Shown in pieces: positions 1 through 7,471 of a stretch of DNA of 9,380 nucleotides (within the stretch, counting starts at the first letter, position 1; every line of letters starts with the position of its first letter). The position numbers and the translations under genes were made by a program. This stretch comes from Selenomonas sp. (GTDB taxonomy: Bacteria; Bacillota_C; Negativicutes; Selenomonadales; Selenomonadaceae), in the NCBI GenBank assembly GCA_017940705.1, contig JAGAYB010000150.1, forward strand, positions 1 to 9,380, written 5' to 3'. The notes beneath the pieces are model-generated. The model was not told the origin of the DNA and searched no databases. It worked only from the letters and a program-made list of their open reading frames with translations.

Positions 1-1086
1 ATCTTCTTCCGCAACACGGCCGCTTCCGGTGTTATTCCCCAGATTTCCGTAATCATGGGGCCCTGCGCTGGCGGTGCTGTATACAGCCCGGCTATCACGG
101 ACTTTATCTACATGGTAAAGAACACCAGCCAGATGTTCATCACCGGCCCGGCGGTTATTAAATCCGTTACGGCAGAAGAGGTAACTGCTGAAGCTCTGGG
201 CGGTGCTATGACGCACAACACGCGCAGCGGTGTGGCTCATTTTGCTGCAGAGGACGAAGACGACTGCATCAAGCAGATTCGTTACCTGCTGTCCTTCCTG
301 CCGAGCAACAATATGGAAGATGCTCCGATTATGGAGACCGGCGATGATCCCGACCGTCAGGATGAAAGCCTGAACACGGTTATTCCTGACAACCCGAATG
401 CACCTTACGACATGAAGGATGTTATCCGTTCCATTGTCGATAACGGTGAATTCTACGAAGTGCATGAGCATTTCGCTACCAACATCATCTGCTGCTTTGC
501 CCGTTTCGATGGCCGCAGCGTTGGTATTATCGCTAACCAGCCGAATGTAATGGCAGGCTGTCTGGATGTAGACGCTTCGGATAAATCCGCCCGTTTCATC
601 CGTTTCTGCGATGCTTTCAATATTCCTCTGGTCAATCTCGTTGACGTACCGGGCTTCCTGCCGGGCGTTGACCAGGAATACAACGGTATTATCCGCCATG
701 GTGCGAAGATGCTGTACGCTTACAGTGAGGCAACGGTTCCCAAGGTTACGGTTATTACCCGTAAGGCTTATGGCGGTTCCTACATCGCTATGTGCTGCCG
801 CGAACTCGGCGCTGACCAGGTTATGGCTTGGCCGACTTCGGAAATTGCCGTTATGGGCCCGGCCGGTGCTGCCAACATCATCTTCCGCAAAGACCCGGAT
901 AAAGATGCCAAGACCGCAGAGTATGTGGAAAACTTCGCTACGCCGTACGTTGCTGCTGAACGCGGCTATGTAGATATGGTCATTGAGCCGAAGGAAACCC
1001 GTCCGTGCATCATTACGGCGCTTAATGCTCTGGCCAGCAAACGTGAAGTTGGCCCGGCTAAGAAACATGGGTGCATTCCGCTCTAA
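1..1086 (+). CDS. mmdA: Methylmalonyl-CoA decarboxylase alpha subunit (carboxyltransferase), 5'-truncated
   Basis: The reading frame is open from base 1, so the gene begins before the window; 361 codons are visible of a family length near 510. The protein transfers the carboxyl group of methylmalonyl-CoA to biotin on the carrier subunit, the cytoplasmic first step of the sodium-pumping decarboxylase in propionate formation. It belongs to the acyl-CoA carboxyltransferase family. Visible signatures, numbered from base 1, are [11 protein letters not shown] at 20-30, PGFLPG at 217-222, and YGGSY at 257-261 followed by the conserved [14 protein letters not shown] stretch. The C-terminus KKHGCIPL resembles that of decarboxylase alpha chains. 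A small subunit gene and a biotin carrier gene follow closely, which supports decarboxylase over an acyl-CoA carboxylase. Propionyl-CoA carboxylase beta or a transcarboxylase 12S subunit are close relatives that cannot be excluded without the rest of the operon. Confidence 0.9.
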   Translation: MFFRNTAASGVIPQISVIMGPCAGGAVYSPAITDFIYMVKNTSQMFITGPAVIKSVTAEEVTAEALGGAMTHNTRSGVAHFAAEDEDDCIKQIRYLLSFLPSNNMEDAPIMETGDDPDRQDESLNTVIPDNPNAPYDMKDVIRSIVDNGEFYEVHEHFATNIICCFARFDGRSVGIIANQPNVMAGCLDVDASDKSARFIRFCDAFNIPLVNLVDVPGFLPGVDQEYNGIIRHGAKMLYAYSEATVPKVTVITRKAYGGSYIAMCCRELGADQVMAWPTSEIAVMGPAGAANIIFRKDPDKDAKTAEYVENFATPYVAAERGYVDMVIEPKETRPCIITALNALASKREVGPAKKHGCIPL

Positions 1087-1109
1087 TTCGGAACTCGGAG
1101 GTCTTTACC

Positions 1110-1265
1110 ATGAAAACTGAAGCAAATGGCGCTTCGCCAGAAGTGGTGGCAGCTATTACCGCTGCTGTACAGATGATGATGGGCAACAAGGTTATAGCTG
1201 TGCGCATCAAGCGCAGCGATGTCTGGGCTATGTCCGCCCGTGGCGGTCTGGCTCGTCCGTTTTAA
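1110..1265 (+). CDS. mmdE: Small (epsilon-like) subunit of methylmalonyl-CoA decarboxylase
   Basis: This is a 51-residue protein starting at ATG 1110, with a strong ribosome site (GGAGG, 1097-1101) 8 nt upstream. A longer in-frame start at 1071 lies inside mmdA and is less likely. The sequence has an alanine-rich helix (VVAAITAAVQMMM) followed by a basic strand and the tail RIKRSDVWAMSARGG. This resembles the C-terminal part of decarboxylase delta/OadG chains and the short epsilon chain of Veillonella, which is known to stabilise the complex. It lacks the N-terminal membrane anchor of a true delta subunit. The gene sits 23 nt after the alpha gene and 36 nt before the biotin carrier gene, the same relative order as mmdA-D-E-C-B but without D. 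Assignment rests on context and pattern, not on an alignment. Confidence 0.72.
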   Translation: MKTEANGASPEVVAAITAAVQMMMGNKVIAVRIKRSDVWAMSARGGLARPF

Positions 1266-1301
1266 ATCCTGTTGCATGAATCTATGATGGGGGAATAATG
1301 A

Positions 1302-1688
1302 ATGAAAAAGTTTAATATCACCGTAAACGGCACGGCTTATGAAGTCGAAGTTGAAGAAGTAAAATCCGCTGTAGCAGCTCCGAAGGCTGCTCCGGCTGCA
1401 CCGAAAGCAGCTCCGGCACCGGCTCCTGCCGCTCCGGCTGCACCGAAGAAGGCTGCTGTTGCTGCCGGTGCTGGTGAGCATTCCATTGATGCTCCGATGC
1501 CGGGCAAAATCGTGAAGCTCGTTGCCAGCGAAGGTCAGGCTGTTAAGGCTGGCGAAACGCTGCTGATTCTCGAAGCCATGAAGATGCAGAATGAAATCGC
1601 TGCTGATGCCGATGGCGTTGTTAAGACCTTCAACGTGGCCGCTGGCCAGAGCGTTAAGGCTCATGAATCCCTGGTTATTCTGGGCTGA
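1302..1688 (+). CDS. mmdC: Biotin carrier (gamma) subunit of methylmalonyl-CoA decarboxylase
   Basis: This 128-residue biotinyl protein shuttles CO2 from the alpha subunit to the membrane beta subunit. Residues 1-20 form a short N-terminal segment. Residues 23-56 are an Ala/Pro/Lys linker of repeated APKAAPA-like units, a flexible arm typical of decarboxylase and transcarboxylase carriers. Residues 59-128 are a biotinyl/lipoyl domain with the biotin site EAMKMQNE, the modified lysine being Lys94. The ATG at 1302 follows a GGGGGA ribosome site at 1289-1294. The gene is last in its operon, with a strong terminator 14 nt after the stop. Acetyl-CoA carboxylase BccP is the main alternative, but its usual accC neighbour is absent and the carboxyltransferase gene is of decarboxylase type. 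Confidence 0.9.
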   Translation: MKKFNITVNGTAYEVEVEEVKSAVAAPKAAPAAPKAAPAPAPAAPAAPKKAAVAAGAGEHSIDAPMPGKIVKLVASEGQAVKAGETLLILEAMKMQNEIAADADGVVKTFNVAAGQSVKAHESLVILG

Positions 1689-1702
1689 TTATATCGTTAA
1701 GG

Positions 1703-1736
1703 AAAATGACCGGTCAATTATTGACCGGTCATTTTT
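1703..1736 (+). terminator. Rho-independent terminator of the mmd operon
   Basis: There is a perfect 15-bp inverted repeat (1703-1717 with 1721-1735) around a 3-nt loop, with five T at 1732-1736. Its core is TGACCGGTCA. The stem starts with AAAA and ends with TTTT, so it could act in both directions, although no minus-strand gene faces it. It ends the mmdA-E-C transcript inside the window. Confidence 0.93.
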
Positions 1737-1790
1737 GTGTATGAGAGTATGCATGAACAAATATGCAAATGATAACTTAACTCAATTAGC

Positions 1791-1819
1791 TTGACAATCG
1801 TTACAGTGACTTGTAAAAT
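1791..1819 (+). promoter_or_regulatory. Sigma-A-type promoter of the metal-binding lipoprotein gene
   Basis: A perfect -35 TTGACA (1791-1796) and a -10 TAAAAT (1814-1819) are separated by 17 nt. They lie 45 nt upstream of the TTG start at 1864 and downstream of the mmd terminator. I saw no convincing Zur or MntR operator; the spacer contains only a weak ACAA/TTGT dyad. Confidence 0.8.
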
Positions 1820-1848
1820 GGGCTATGTTCTTATATAGATTTATGTAA

Positions 1849-1854
1849 AAGGAG
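1849..1854 (+). promoter_or_regulatory. Ribosome binding site deciding a TTG start
   Basis: AAGGAG stands 9 nt before TTG 1864 but 21 nt before the first in-frame ATG (1876). The TTG start also gives the lipoprotein signal its full positively charged N-region. Confidence 0.7.
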
Positions 1855-1863
1855 TGGTATTGC

Positions 1864-2757
1864 TTGCAGAAGCTAATGCGTATAATGATGGTTATTGTTT
1901 TGTGTCTTGTTGCCGTCGGCTGTGGAAATCAGGCAGGAAACACTAAGAAGGACTTTACCATTGTCACGTCTTTTTATCCCATGTATATTGACGTACTGAA
2001 CATCACCAAGGGGGTAGAGGGTGTCAAGGTGGTCAATATGACCAAGCCACAGACAGGCTGTCTCCATGACTATCAGCTCACAACGGAAGACATGAAGACC
2101 TTGGAGCAGGCTGATGTATTTGTGGTCAATGGCGCAGGCATGGAAAGTTTTTTGGAGAAGGCAGCCCAGCAGAATCCAAAGATGAAAACCATTGAGGCAT
2201 CTAACTATAAAGATATCAACCTTCTTAAAAATGGAGATGAGGAAAATCCTCATGTGTGGCTGTCGGTGACTTACAGTATTGCGCAGGTTAAAGCCATCAC
2301 TGCCGGACTTTGTGAGGCTGACCCGGCGCATAAGGATGCCTACCGCAAGAATGCTTTGGATTATTGCATGAAGCTGGAAGACTTGAAGAAGGAAATGCAC
2401 GCGCAGCTTGATGACCTGCCCCATAAGGATATCGTTACTTTTCATGAAGCCTTCCCGTATCTTGCCAAGCAGTTTAAGCTGAACATTGTCAGAGTAATCG
2501 AACGTGAACCGGGCACAGAGCCGACGCCGCAGGAATTGGAAGACACCATCAAAAAGGTCAAGGCTTTGGACACTAAAGTCCTGTTCACCGAGCCGCAGTA
2601 TTCGCCGGCGGCTGCAGAAACCATCGCCCGGGAGACAGGTGCAAAGATATATCAGCTTGATCCGGTGGTAACAGGCGAGGCCAATGAAGAGGCGATAGAT
2701 GCCTATATTAACACCATGAAAAAAAATATGGCGGTGCTTAAAGAAGCGTTGCAGTGA
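1864..2757 (+). CDS. Zinc/manganese ABC transporter substrate-binding lipoprotein (ZnuA/AdcA-like)
   Basis: This 297-residue cluster A-I (TroA/ZnuA family) metal-binding protein starts with TTG. A short signal peptide ends in the lipobox VAVGC, so Cys20 should be lipidated and the protein exported. Likely metal ligands, by family pattern, are His68 (CLHDYQLT), His130 (ENPHVWL), His194 (TFHEAFPYLAKQF) and Asp266 (QLDPVV). A His at the third position is more typical of zinc binders than of manganese binders, where it is usually Glu. There is no His-rich loop between the first two ligands, unlike ZnuA of many proteobacteria. The gene is monocistronic, with its own promoter and terminator, and no permease or ATPase gene lies in the window, so its transporter partners must be encoded elsewhere. 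The exact metal is inference. Confidence 0.85.
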   Translation: MQKLMRIMMVIVLCLVAVGCGNQAGNTKKDFTIVTSFYPMYIDVLNITKGVEGVKVVNMTKPQTGCLHDYQLTTEDMKTLEQADVFVVNGAGMESFLEKAAQQNPKMKTIEASNYKDINLLKNGDEENPHVWLSVTYSIAQVKAITAGLCEADPAHKDAYRKNALDYCMKLEDLKKEMHAQLDDLPHKDIVTFHEAFPYLAKQFKLNIVRVIEREPGTEPTPQELEDTIKKVKALDTKVLFTEPQYSPAAAETIARETGAKIYQLDPVVTGEANEEAIDAYINTMKKNMAVLKEALQ

Positions 2758-2764
2758 TTTATGG

Positions 2765-2794
2765 CTGACTTGTCAATTTGACAGGTCAGTTTTT
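2765..2794 (+). terminator. Rho-independent terminator after the metal-binding lipoprotein gene
   Basis: An 11-bp stem (2765-2775 with 2779-2789) contains one G-T wobble (2770/2784) and a 3-nt loop, and is followed by five T (2790-2794). It begins 7 nt after the stop codon. The -35 element of the ctsR promoter follows almost immediately. Confidence 0.88.
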
Positions 2795-2796
2795 CC

Positions 2797-2825
2797 TTGC
2801 CAAAAGTCAAAAAAACAAATATAAT
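2797..2825 (+). promoter_or_regulatory. Promoter of the ctsR-mcsA-mcsB-clpC operon
   Basis: The -35 TTGCCA (2797-2802) and perfect -10 TATAAT (2820-2825) are separated by 17 nt, which predicts a start of transcription near 2832. The leader to the ctsR ATG would be about 48 nt. It is the only strong promoter seen before ctsR. Confidence 0.82.
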
Positions 2826-2858
2826 AATATAAAAGTCAAATGGTCAATTATGGTTAGG
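2805..2858 (+). promoter_or_regulatory. Probable CtsR operator heptads
   Basis: The known CtsR box is a direct repeat of RGTCAAA separated by 3 nt. Here AGTCAAA occurs at 2805-2811 inside the promoter spacer and again at 2834-2840 just past the predicted start site. GGTCAAT follows at 2842-2848, and a degenerate GGTTAGG at 2852-2858 lies 3 nt after that. The placement across promoter and start site fits autorepression. However, the two best adjacent heptads are 1 nt apart, not 3, so the exact operator is uncertain. Confidence 0.6.
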
Positions 2859-2879
2859 TTATAACAGAGGGTGAGAATT

Positions 2880-3332
2880 ATGAGCAATATTGCCGATTTG
2901 ATTGAAGCCTATATATTGCGGCAGCTGGCTACCCAGCAGGACGGCAAGGTGGAGCTCAGGCGCACGGATATAGCTGATGAGATTTCCTGTGCGCCGTCCC
3001 AGATTAGCTATGTGCTGTCCACCCGGTTTACGCAGGACAAGGGCTTTGTGGTCGAATCCCGGCGTGGTCTGGGCGGTTTTATTCGCATTGTACAGGTGCC
3101 GGTGAAAAACATGGTCTATGAGGATATGCTGGACAGTATTCATACAGATACGGAACTGCCGGTGGTGCAATCCATGATAAAATATCTTTTGCAGCATGAG
3201 ATGATTACAAGCCGGGAGGCATCGCTGATGATGCAGTTTGTGGTGTCGATTTTCCAGTCGGAATCCATAACGCCTAAGGAACGGGTGCGGATGCTGAAAA
3301 CTATGCTGCTGACATTGGAGAATTTTTCCTAG
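2880..3332 (+). CDS. ctsR: CtsR, class III heat-shock repressor
   Basis: This 150-residue transcription repressor of clp genes binds DNA as a dimer through a winged helix-turn-helix. The N-terminal half carries the hallmarks NIADLIEAYIL (3-13), the recognition region CAPSQISYVLSTRFT (37-51), and the wing ESRRGLGGFIRI (59-70). The C-terminal half (about 78-150) is the dimerisation and McsB-responsive domain. Position 64 is Leu where the family normally has an unbroken glycine run, the loop known to sense heat in Bacillus. ATG 2880 was chosen because GAGG (2867-2870) stands 9 nt upstream; a GTG at 2871 is in frame but overlaps that ribosome site. The gene is first in its operon, 11 nt before mcsA, and is probably autoregulated through the heptads upstream. 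Confidence 0.95.
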   Translation: MSNIADLIEAYILRQLATQQDGKVELRRTDIADEISCAPSQISYVLSTRFTQDKGFVVESRRGLGGFIRIVQVPVKNMVYEDMLDSIHTDTELPVVQSMIKYLLQHEMITSREASLMMQFVVSIFQSESITPKERVRMLKTMLLTLENFS

Positions 3333-3343
3333 GGGGATTATTT

Positions 3344-3889
3344 ATGTTATGTGATGATTGTGGCCGTAAGGAAGCGGTGGTGCATATCACCCAGATTGGT
3401 GCCAATGGCCGGGTGGAAAAACACCTCTGTGAATCCTGTGCGGCAGGCTATAATGATTTTGTACCGGTACAGCAGGACGGCCGTCATGTGTCTGTGGATG
3501 ATTTTCTGCGCGGTATTTTCGGCAGCGCCCAAGGTCAGGAAAATAAAGCTTCCGGCGGTGCGGGGGAACTGAGTTGTCCGCATTGCGGTATGAGCTACCG
3601 TGATTTCCGTCAGACGGGCAAGATAGGCTGTGCGGCCTGCTATGATACCTTCCGCGGTCAGTTGGAGCCGATTTTGCGGCGTATTCATGGTTCAAGTGTA
3701 CATCGGGGCAAGATTCCTCATCGTGGCGGCGGCACTTTGGAATTAAAGCAGACCATTGCCCTGCTGTCACAGCAGTTAAAGTCCTGTGTGGAGCAGGAGG
3801 AATATGAAAAGGCGGCAGAACTCAGAGATAAGGTGCGCGCTTTAAAACAGGAGCTGCAGCAGAAGGAAGGAGGTCAGAACCATGAATGA
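3344..3889 (+). CDS. mcsA: McsA, zinc-finger activator of the McsB arginine kinase
   Basis: This 181-residue cytoplasmic protein activates McsB and modulates CtsR. Two zinc-binding modules are intact as four CxxC pairs: Cys3/Cys6 with Cys29/Cys32, and Cys78/Cys81 with Cys96/Cys99. The C-terminus carries a UVR motif (about 141-171, EEYEKAAELRDKVRALKQEL), also found in UvrB and in the middle domain of ClpC. A Gly-rich, poorly ordered segment at 60-75 separates the modules. The ribosome site AGGGGGA (3331-3337) stands 6 nt before the ATG and overlaps the ctsR stop codon. The last codons overlap mcsB by 8 nt, which suggests translational coupling of activator and kinase. Length and layout match the Bacillus protein closely. 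Confidence 0.94.
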   Translation: MLCDDCGRKEAVVHITQIGANGRVEKHLCESCAAGYNDFVPVQQDGRHVSVDDFLRGIFGSAQGQENKASGGAGELSCPHCGMSYRDFRQTGKIGCAACYDTFRGQLEPILRRIHGSSVHRGKIPHRGGGTLELKQTIALLSQQLKSCVEQEEYEKAAELRDKVRALKQELQQKEGGQNHE

Positions 3890-4967
3890 GCTGGATAGTT
3901 TATTGAAGGCCAGCAAGGCTGCATGGCTGATGCCGGAAGGTGATGACAGCGACGTGGTACTGGCAAGCCGCATCCGCCTTGCCAGAAACTTACGGCAGCT
4001 GCCTTTTCCCAACAGAGCTGATTTAGCTCAGCTGCAAAAAGTGGACGAGAGTCTGCTGACGGCAGCTCCCGGAGTGGAAAAAGCCCTGGGAGAGAGCCTT
4101 GCCAGAGTGCCATTGGAAGGTATTTCCAGCCTGCAGAGGGAGGTACTGCGCGATAAGCAGCTCATCAGCGACAATCTGCTGAAAAATTCCCAGCATCGGA
4201 CGGTATACTGCAATGAAAGCCAGAATGTGTCCATCATGGTCAATGAAGACGACCATATACGCATTCAGTGTCTGACACCGGGACTGAATCTGGAAAAGCC
4301 CTTAAAGCTGGCCAATGCCGTGGATGATGCGCTGGAAGAACAGCTGGATATTGCCTTTGATGAAAAAATGGGGTATTTGACGGCCTGTCCCACCAATCTG
4401 GGTACAGGTCTCAGGGCGTCGGTTCTGCTGCATTTGCCGGGGCTGGTCTACACCCGTAATGTCAGCAGCATTATCAATATTTCGCCTCAGTTGGGGCTGG
4501 CTGTGCGTCCCCTGTTTGGTGATGATAAGGAGCAGCCGGGATGTCTTTTCCAGATTGCCAATCAGCTGACCTTAGGCTACTCCGAGCAGGAACTCATTGA
4601 CAACCTGCGCGGCGCGGTGACGGAAATCGTCGCCCATGAACGCCGGGCGCGGAAGGCACTGGCTCTTTACATGAAGGAACGGCTGGAAGATGAGGTCTGG
4701 CGTGCAGTCGGAACTTTGTCCTATGCCCGGCTGCTTTCGGAAAAGGAAGTGCTGGAGCTAGCCTCACGGCTGCGTCTGGGCATTGATTTGAAACTTATCC
4801 GGGGAATCGACCCGGCTTGCTACAGTGAGGTGCTTATCACCGGCCGCAGCAGTTTCCTGCAGAATCTGGCCGAAAACGAAAACCTCACAAAAACGGAAAT
4901 AGATAGATTGCGGGCGCAGCGTGTACGTAAAATTTTAGACAAACACCGTCTGCGTCTGGAGGAATGA
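3882..4967 (+). CDS. mcsB: McsB, protein arginine kinase
   Basis: This 361-residue phosphagen-kinase-fold enzyme transfers phosphate from ATP to protein arginines, marking proteins for ClpC-ClpP and inactivating CtsR. Visible signatures are the nucleotide-binding arginines in VVLASRIRLARNL (25-37), the NEDDHIRIQ motif (121-129) with its conserved acidic residue, and CPTNLGTGLRAS (169-180) with the active-site-region Cys169. The C-terminal phosphoarginine-binding motif, RDxxRA in Bacillaceae enzymes, reads IDRLRA at 340-345, so its first Arg is replaced. The ATG overlaps the end of mcsA, and an ideal AAGGAGGT (3867-3874) stands 7 nt upstream. The stop is 2 nt before the chosen clpC start. Full length and all main motifs indicate an active kinase; the effect of the altered regulatory motif is inference. 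Confidence 0.94.
   Translation: MNELDSLLKASKAAWLMPEGDDSDVVLASRIRLARNLRQLPFPNRADLAQLQKVDESLLTAAPGVEKALGESLARVPLEGISSLQREVLRDKQLISDNLLKNSQHRTVYCNESQNVSIMVNEDDHIRIQCLTPGLNLEKPLKLANAVDDALEEQLDIAFDEKMGYLTACPTNLGTGLRASVLLHLPGLVYTRNVSSIINISPQLGLAVRPLFGDDKEQPGCLFQIANQLTLGYSEQELIDNLRGAVTEIVAHERRARKALALYMKERLEDEVWRAVGTLSYARLLSEKEVLELASRLRLGIDLKLIRGIDPACYSEVLITGRSSFLQNLAENENLTKTEIDRLRAQRVRKILDKHRLRLEE
4958..4962 (+). promoter_or_regulatory. Ribosome binding site deciding the clpC start
   Basis: GGAGG lies inside the last codons of mcsB. It is 7 nt before ATG 4970 but only 1 nt before the alternative in-frame ATG 4964, which would overlap the mcsB stop. ATG 4970 is therefore preferred. Confidence 0.75.
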
Positions 4968-4969
4968 GT

Positions 4970-7471
4970 ATGGATTATCGCAGTCATTTTACCAGCCGGG
5001 CAATAAAGGCTATCGAGTTTGCCCAATACGCAGCGCAGGATTTGGAGCAGGACTATATCGGGACGGAACATATCCTTCTGGGGCTGCTCCATGAGCGTGA
5101 GGGGCTGGCTGCCCGGGCCATGGCAGCTTTGGGCATGAGCTTTGAAAAGGCCGTGGCGCAGATAAAGCGTATTGTGGCTCAGGAAGCGCAGTATCCTTCG
5201 GACAATCCCTATTACACCCCACGGGCTAAACGTGTGATGGAGGGAGCTGTGGAGGAGGCTCAAGGTCTGGGACATAATTATATCGGCACGGAGCATATCC
5301 TTTTGAGCCTGCTGGAGGAAACCGAAGGCGCAGCGGTGGAAATTTTTGAATTGATGGGAGTAGACCCCGATGCCTTGCAGGATGAAGTCATGGACAGGAT
5401 TGACGGCCAGCACCCCGAAGGTGACGGCCCCATGCCGGAGCAGCGGACAGGCCGCCATCAGCGTGAAGGAACGCCCCTGCTGAAAAAATACGGCCGTGAC
5501 CTCAACCGCATGGCTCGTGAGGCACAGATTGACCCGGTGATTGGCCGGGAGCAGGAGATACAGCGTGTCATTCAGATTCTTTCCCGGCGCACGAAAAACA
5601 ATCCCATTTTGCTGGGCGAACCCGGCGTGGGAAAAACAGCCATTGCCGAGGGCTTGGCGCAGCGTATCGTAGAGGGCTCTGTTCCCTATATGCTGCAGGA
5701 TAAGCAGGTCGTTTCGTTGTCGATGGCCTCGCTTGTAGCCGGGGCTAAATACCGTGGTGAATTTGAAGAACGGCTGAAAGGTATCATTGAAGAAATCCAA
5801 CGGGCCGGCAATGTCATTCTGTTTATTGATGAAATGCACACGCTGGTAGGCGCAGGTGCCGGTGAAGGGGCTTTAGATGCAGCTAATATCCTGAAACCTG
5901 CCCTTTCCCGTGGGGAAATTCAGATTATCGGGGCTACGACGCTTGATGAGTACAAAAAACATCTGGAAAAGGATGCGGCACTTTCCCGGCGGTTTCAGCC
6001 TATTATGGTGGAAGAACCAAGCATTGAAGATGCGGAAAAAATCCTCCGTGGTTTGCGCAGTAAGTATGAGGAATTTCATCGGGCTACGATTGAAGACGAG
6101 GCCATTACGGCGGCGGTGCGCCTTTCCCACCGCTATATAACCGACAGATTCCTGCCGGACAAGGCCATTGACCTGATGGACGAGGCGGCCTCCAAAGTAC
6201 GCATGCGTCAGGTGGCGCCCAACGAGCAGATGCATGAACTGCAAAAAGAGCTGGAACACACGCAGGTGGAAAAAGAGGCAGCCATTACCGCTCAGGAATA
6301 TGAACGCGCCGCCCGTCTGCGGGATAAGTTCTCCAAGCTGCAGGCGGAGTTATCCTCGAAAAAGCAGGTCTGGGAGAAAAAAGGACAGAACCACATTACG
6401 GTGACGGCGGAGGATATTGCGGCGGTCACCGCCCAATGGACAGGGATTCCCGTGAGCCAGATTGCCGCCAGCGAATCGGCGCGGCTGCTCAAACTGGAAA
6501 AGACTTTGGGGGCCAGAGTTATTGGTCAGTCCGAGGCCGTCAAAGCCATATCCAAGGCCATTCGCCGGGCACGCTCGGGACTCAAGGACCCCAAGCGTCC
6601 CATTGGCTCTTTTCTGTTTTTAGGGCCTACCGGCGTGGGCAAGACAGAGCTGGCCAGAACCTTGGCCAATGCTCTCTTTGGTTCTGAGGATGCCATTATC
6701 CGCTTTGACATGTCAGAGTACATGGAAAAGTATTCCGTGTCCCGGATGGTGGGGGCGCCGCCGGGCTATGTAGGCTATCAGGAAGGCGGTCAGCTCACTG
6801 ATGCAGTAAGGCGCAAGCCCTATTCCATCATCCTGCTTGATGAAATCGAAAAGGCGCATCCTGATGTCTTTAACATTCTGCTGCAGGTTCTTGATGATGG
6901 CCGTCTGACTGATGGTCAGGGGCGCACCGTGGATTTCCGCAACAGTGTCATCATCATGACCTCCAATGCCGGTGCCAGCCATCTGAAAAAGAGCAGCGGC
7001 ATCATGGGCTTTGCGGTGAATGGTGACGATGAGCAGAGCGCTGAGGAAAAAGCCGCGGAAAAACGCGTCCTGGATGCGGCTGCCCATACCTTTAAACCGG
7101 AATTCCTCAATCGCGTGGACGAGCAGCTGGTATTCCGTCCCTTGGGCCGCCCGGAGCTGAGCAAAATCGTTGATATTCTGCTGAAAGATGTCAAAAATCG
7201 TCTGGCAGAAAAGGAAATTTCCTTGGAAATTAGCCCCTCTGCCCGTGGAAAACTGGTGGAGGCCGGTACTGATTTCAAATACGGCGCCCGACCTTTGAAG
7301 CGTGCCATCCAACGGCTGGTGGAGGACGAGATTGCTGAACTCCTGCTGGCAGGCAAGTTCAAGGCTGGCGATACCATCTGTATCCGCAAGACAGGTCAGA
7401 AGCTCGATTTTTCCAAGAAAAGCAGGCCGGCGGCCAAAAGCCGTAAGGAGCAGGTAAATGTTTCGCAATAA
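4970..7471 (+). CDS. clpC: ClpC, AAA+ protein unfoldase
   Basis: This 833-residue Hsp100 unfoldase feeds proteins to ClpP. Domains in order are an N-domain with two Clp-N repeats (about 5-145), AAA+ ring 1 with Walker A GEPGVGKT (216-223), a middle domain carrying a UVR-like coiled coil (about 415-465, [12 protein letters not shown]), AAA+ ring 2 with Walker A GPTGVGKT (552-559) and Walker B LLDE ending at Asp624-Glu625, and a C-terminal small domain. Both N-repeats keep the GTEH motif (Glu33, Glu108); the equivalent glutamates of Bacillus ClpC bind phosphoarginine. The ClpP-docking loop reads MGF (679-681), a form of the [IVL]GF tripod. The C-terminus ends in a basic tail. Transcription comes from the ctsR promoter; the 3' end overlaps a 40-codon ORF by 14 nt. 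The radA gene that follows clpC in Bacillus is absent. Confidence 0.97.
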   Translation: MDYRSHFTSRAIKAIEFAQYAAQDLEQDYIGTEHILLGLLHEREGLAARAMAALGMSFEKAVAQIKRIVAQEAQYPSDNPYYTPRAKRVMEGAVEEAQGLGHNYIGTEHILLSLLEETEGAAVEIFELMGVDPDALQDEVMDRIDGQHPEGDGPMPEQRTGRHQREGTPLLKKYGRDLNRMAREAQIDPVIGREQEIQRVIQILSRRTKNNPILLGEPGVGKTAIAEGLAQRIVEGSVPYMLQDKQVVSLSMASLVAGAKYRGEFEERLKGIIEEIQRAGNVILFIDEMHTLVGAGAGEGALDAANILKPALSRGEIQIIGATTLDEYKKHLEKDAALSRRFQPIMVEEPSIEDAEKILRGLRSKYEEFHRATIEDEAITAAVRLSHRYITDRFLPDKAIDLMDEAASKVRMRQVAPNEQMHELQKELEHTQVEKEAAITAQEYERAARLRDKFSKLQAELSSKKQVWEKKGQNHITVTAEDIAAVTAQWTGIPVSQIAASESARLLKLEKTLGARVIGQSEAVKAISKAIRRARSGLKDPKRPIGSFLFLGPTGVGKTELARTLANALFGSEDAIIRFDMSEYMEKYSVSRMVGAPPGYVGYQEGGQLTDAVRRKPYSIILLDEIEKAHPDVFNILLQVLDDGRLTDGQGRTVDFRNSVIIMTSNAGASHLKKSSGIMGFAVNGDDEQSAEEKAAEKRVLDAAAHTFKPEFLNRVDEQLVFRPLGRPELSKIVDILLKDVKNRLAEKEISLEISPSARGKLVEAGTDFKYGARPLKRAIQRLVEDEIAELLLAGKFKAGDTICIRKTGQKLDFSKKSRPAAKSRKEQVNVSQ
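7445..7450 (+). promoter_or_regulatory. Ribosome binding site for the 40-codon ORF
   Basis: AAGGAG lies within the clpC 3' end, 7 nt before ATG 7458. Its match and spacing equal those of the known genes here, which is the main argument that the small ORF is translated. Confidence 0.6.

Noticed and set aside
1712..1729. GGTCAAT heptads resembling CtsR sites in the mmd terminator, and similar bases in the terminator at 2765-2794
   Set aside because: They are in inverted orientation as part of terminator stems with T-runs, not in a promoter, so the match is probably chance.
1591..1794. Plus-strand frame running from inside mmdC through the terminator
   Set aside because: It is out of frame with the biotinyl domain and crosses a strong terminator hairpin.
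1791..1819. Possible Zur or other metal-repressor dyad in the lipoprotein promoter (ACAA at 1794, TTGT at 1811)
   Set aside because: Only four base pairs match, with a mismatched 13-nt centre, so it cannot be told from chance.
1873..2445. Minus-strand open frame (190 codons) opposite the metal-binding lipoprotein gene
   Set aside because: The plus strand encodes a clear lipoprotein with metal ligands; the antisense product is His/Leu-rich without recognisable motifs and has no promoter context.
2871..2879. GTG start for ctsR three codons earlier
   Set aside because: It overlaps the best ribosome site, and the ATG at 2880 gives the usual family N-terminus.
4820..5839. Long minus-strand open frame (339 codons) opposite mcsB and clpC
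   Set aside because: It lies antisense to two unmistakable conserved genes, has no family-like composition, and arises from the codon bias of the plus-strand genes.
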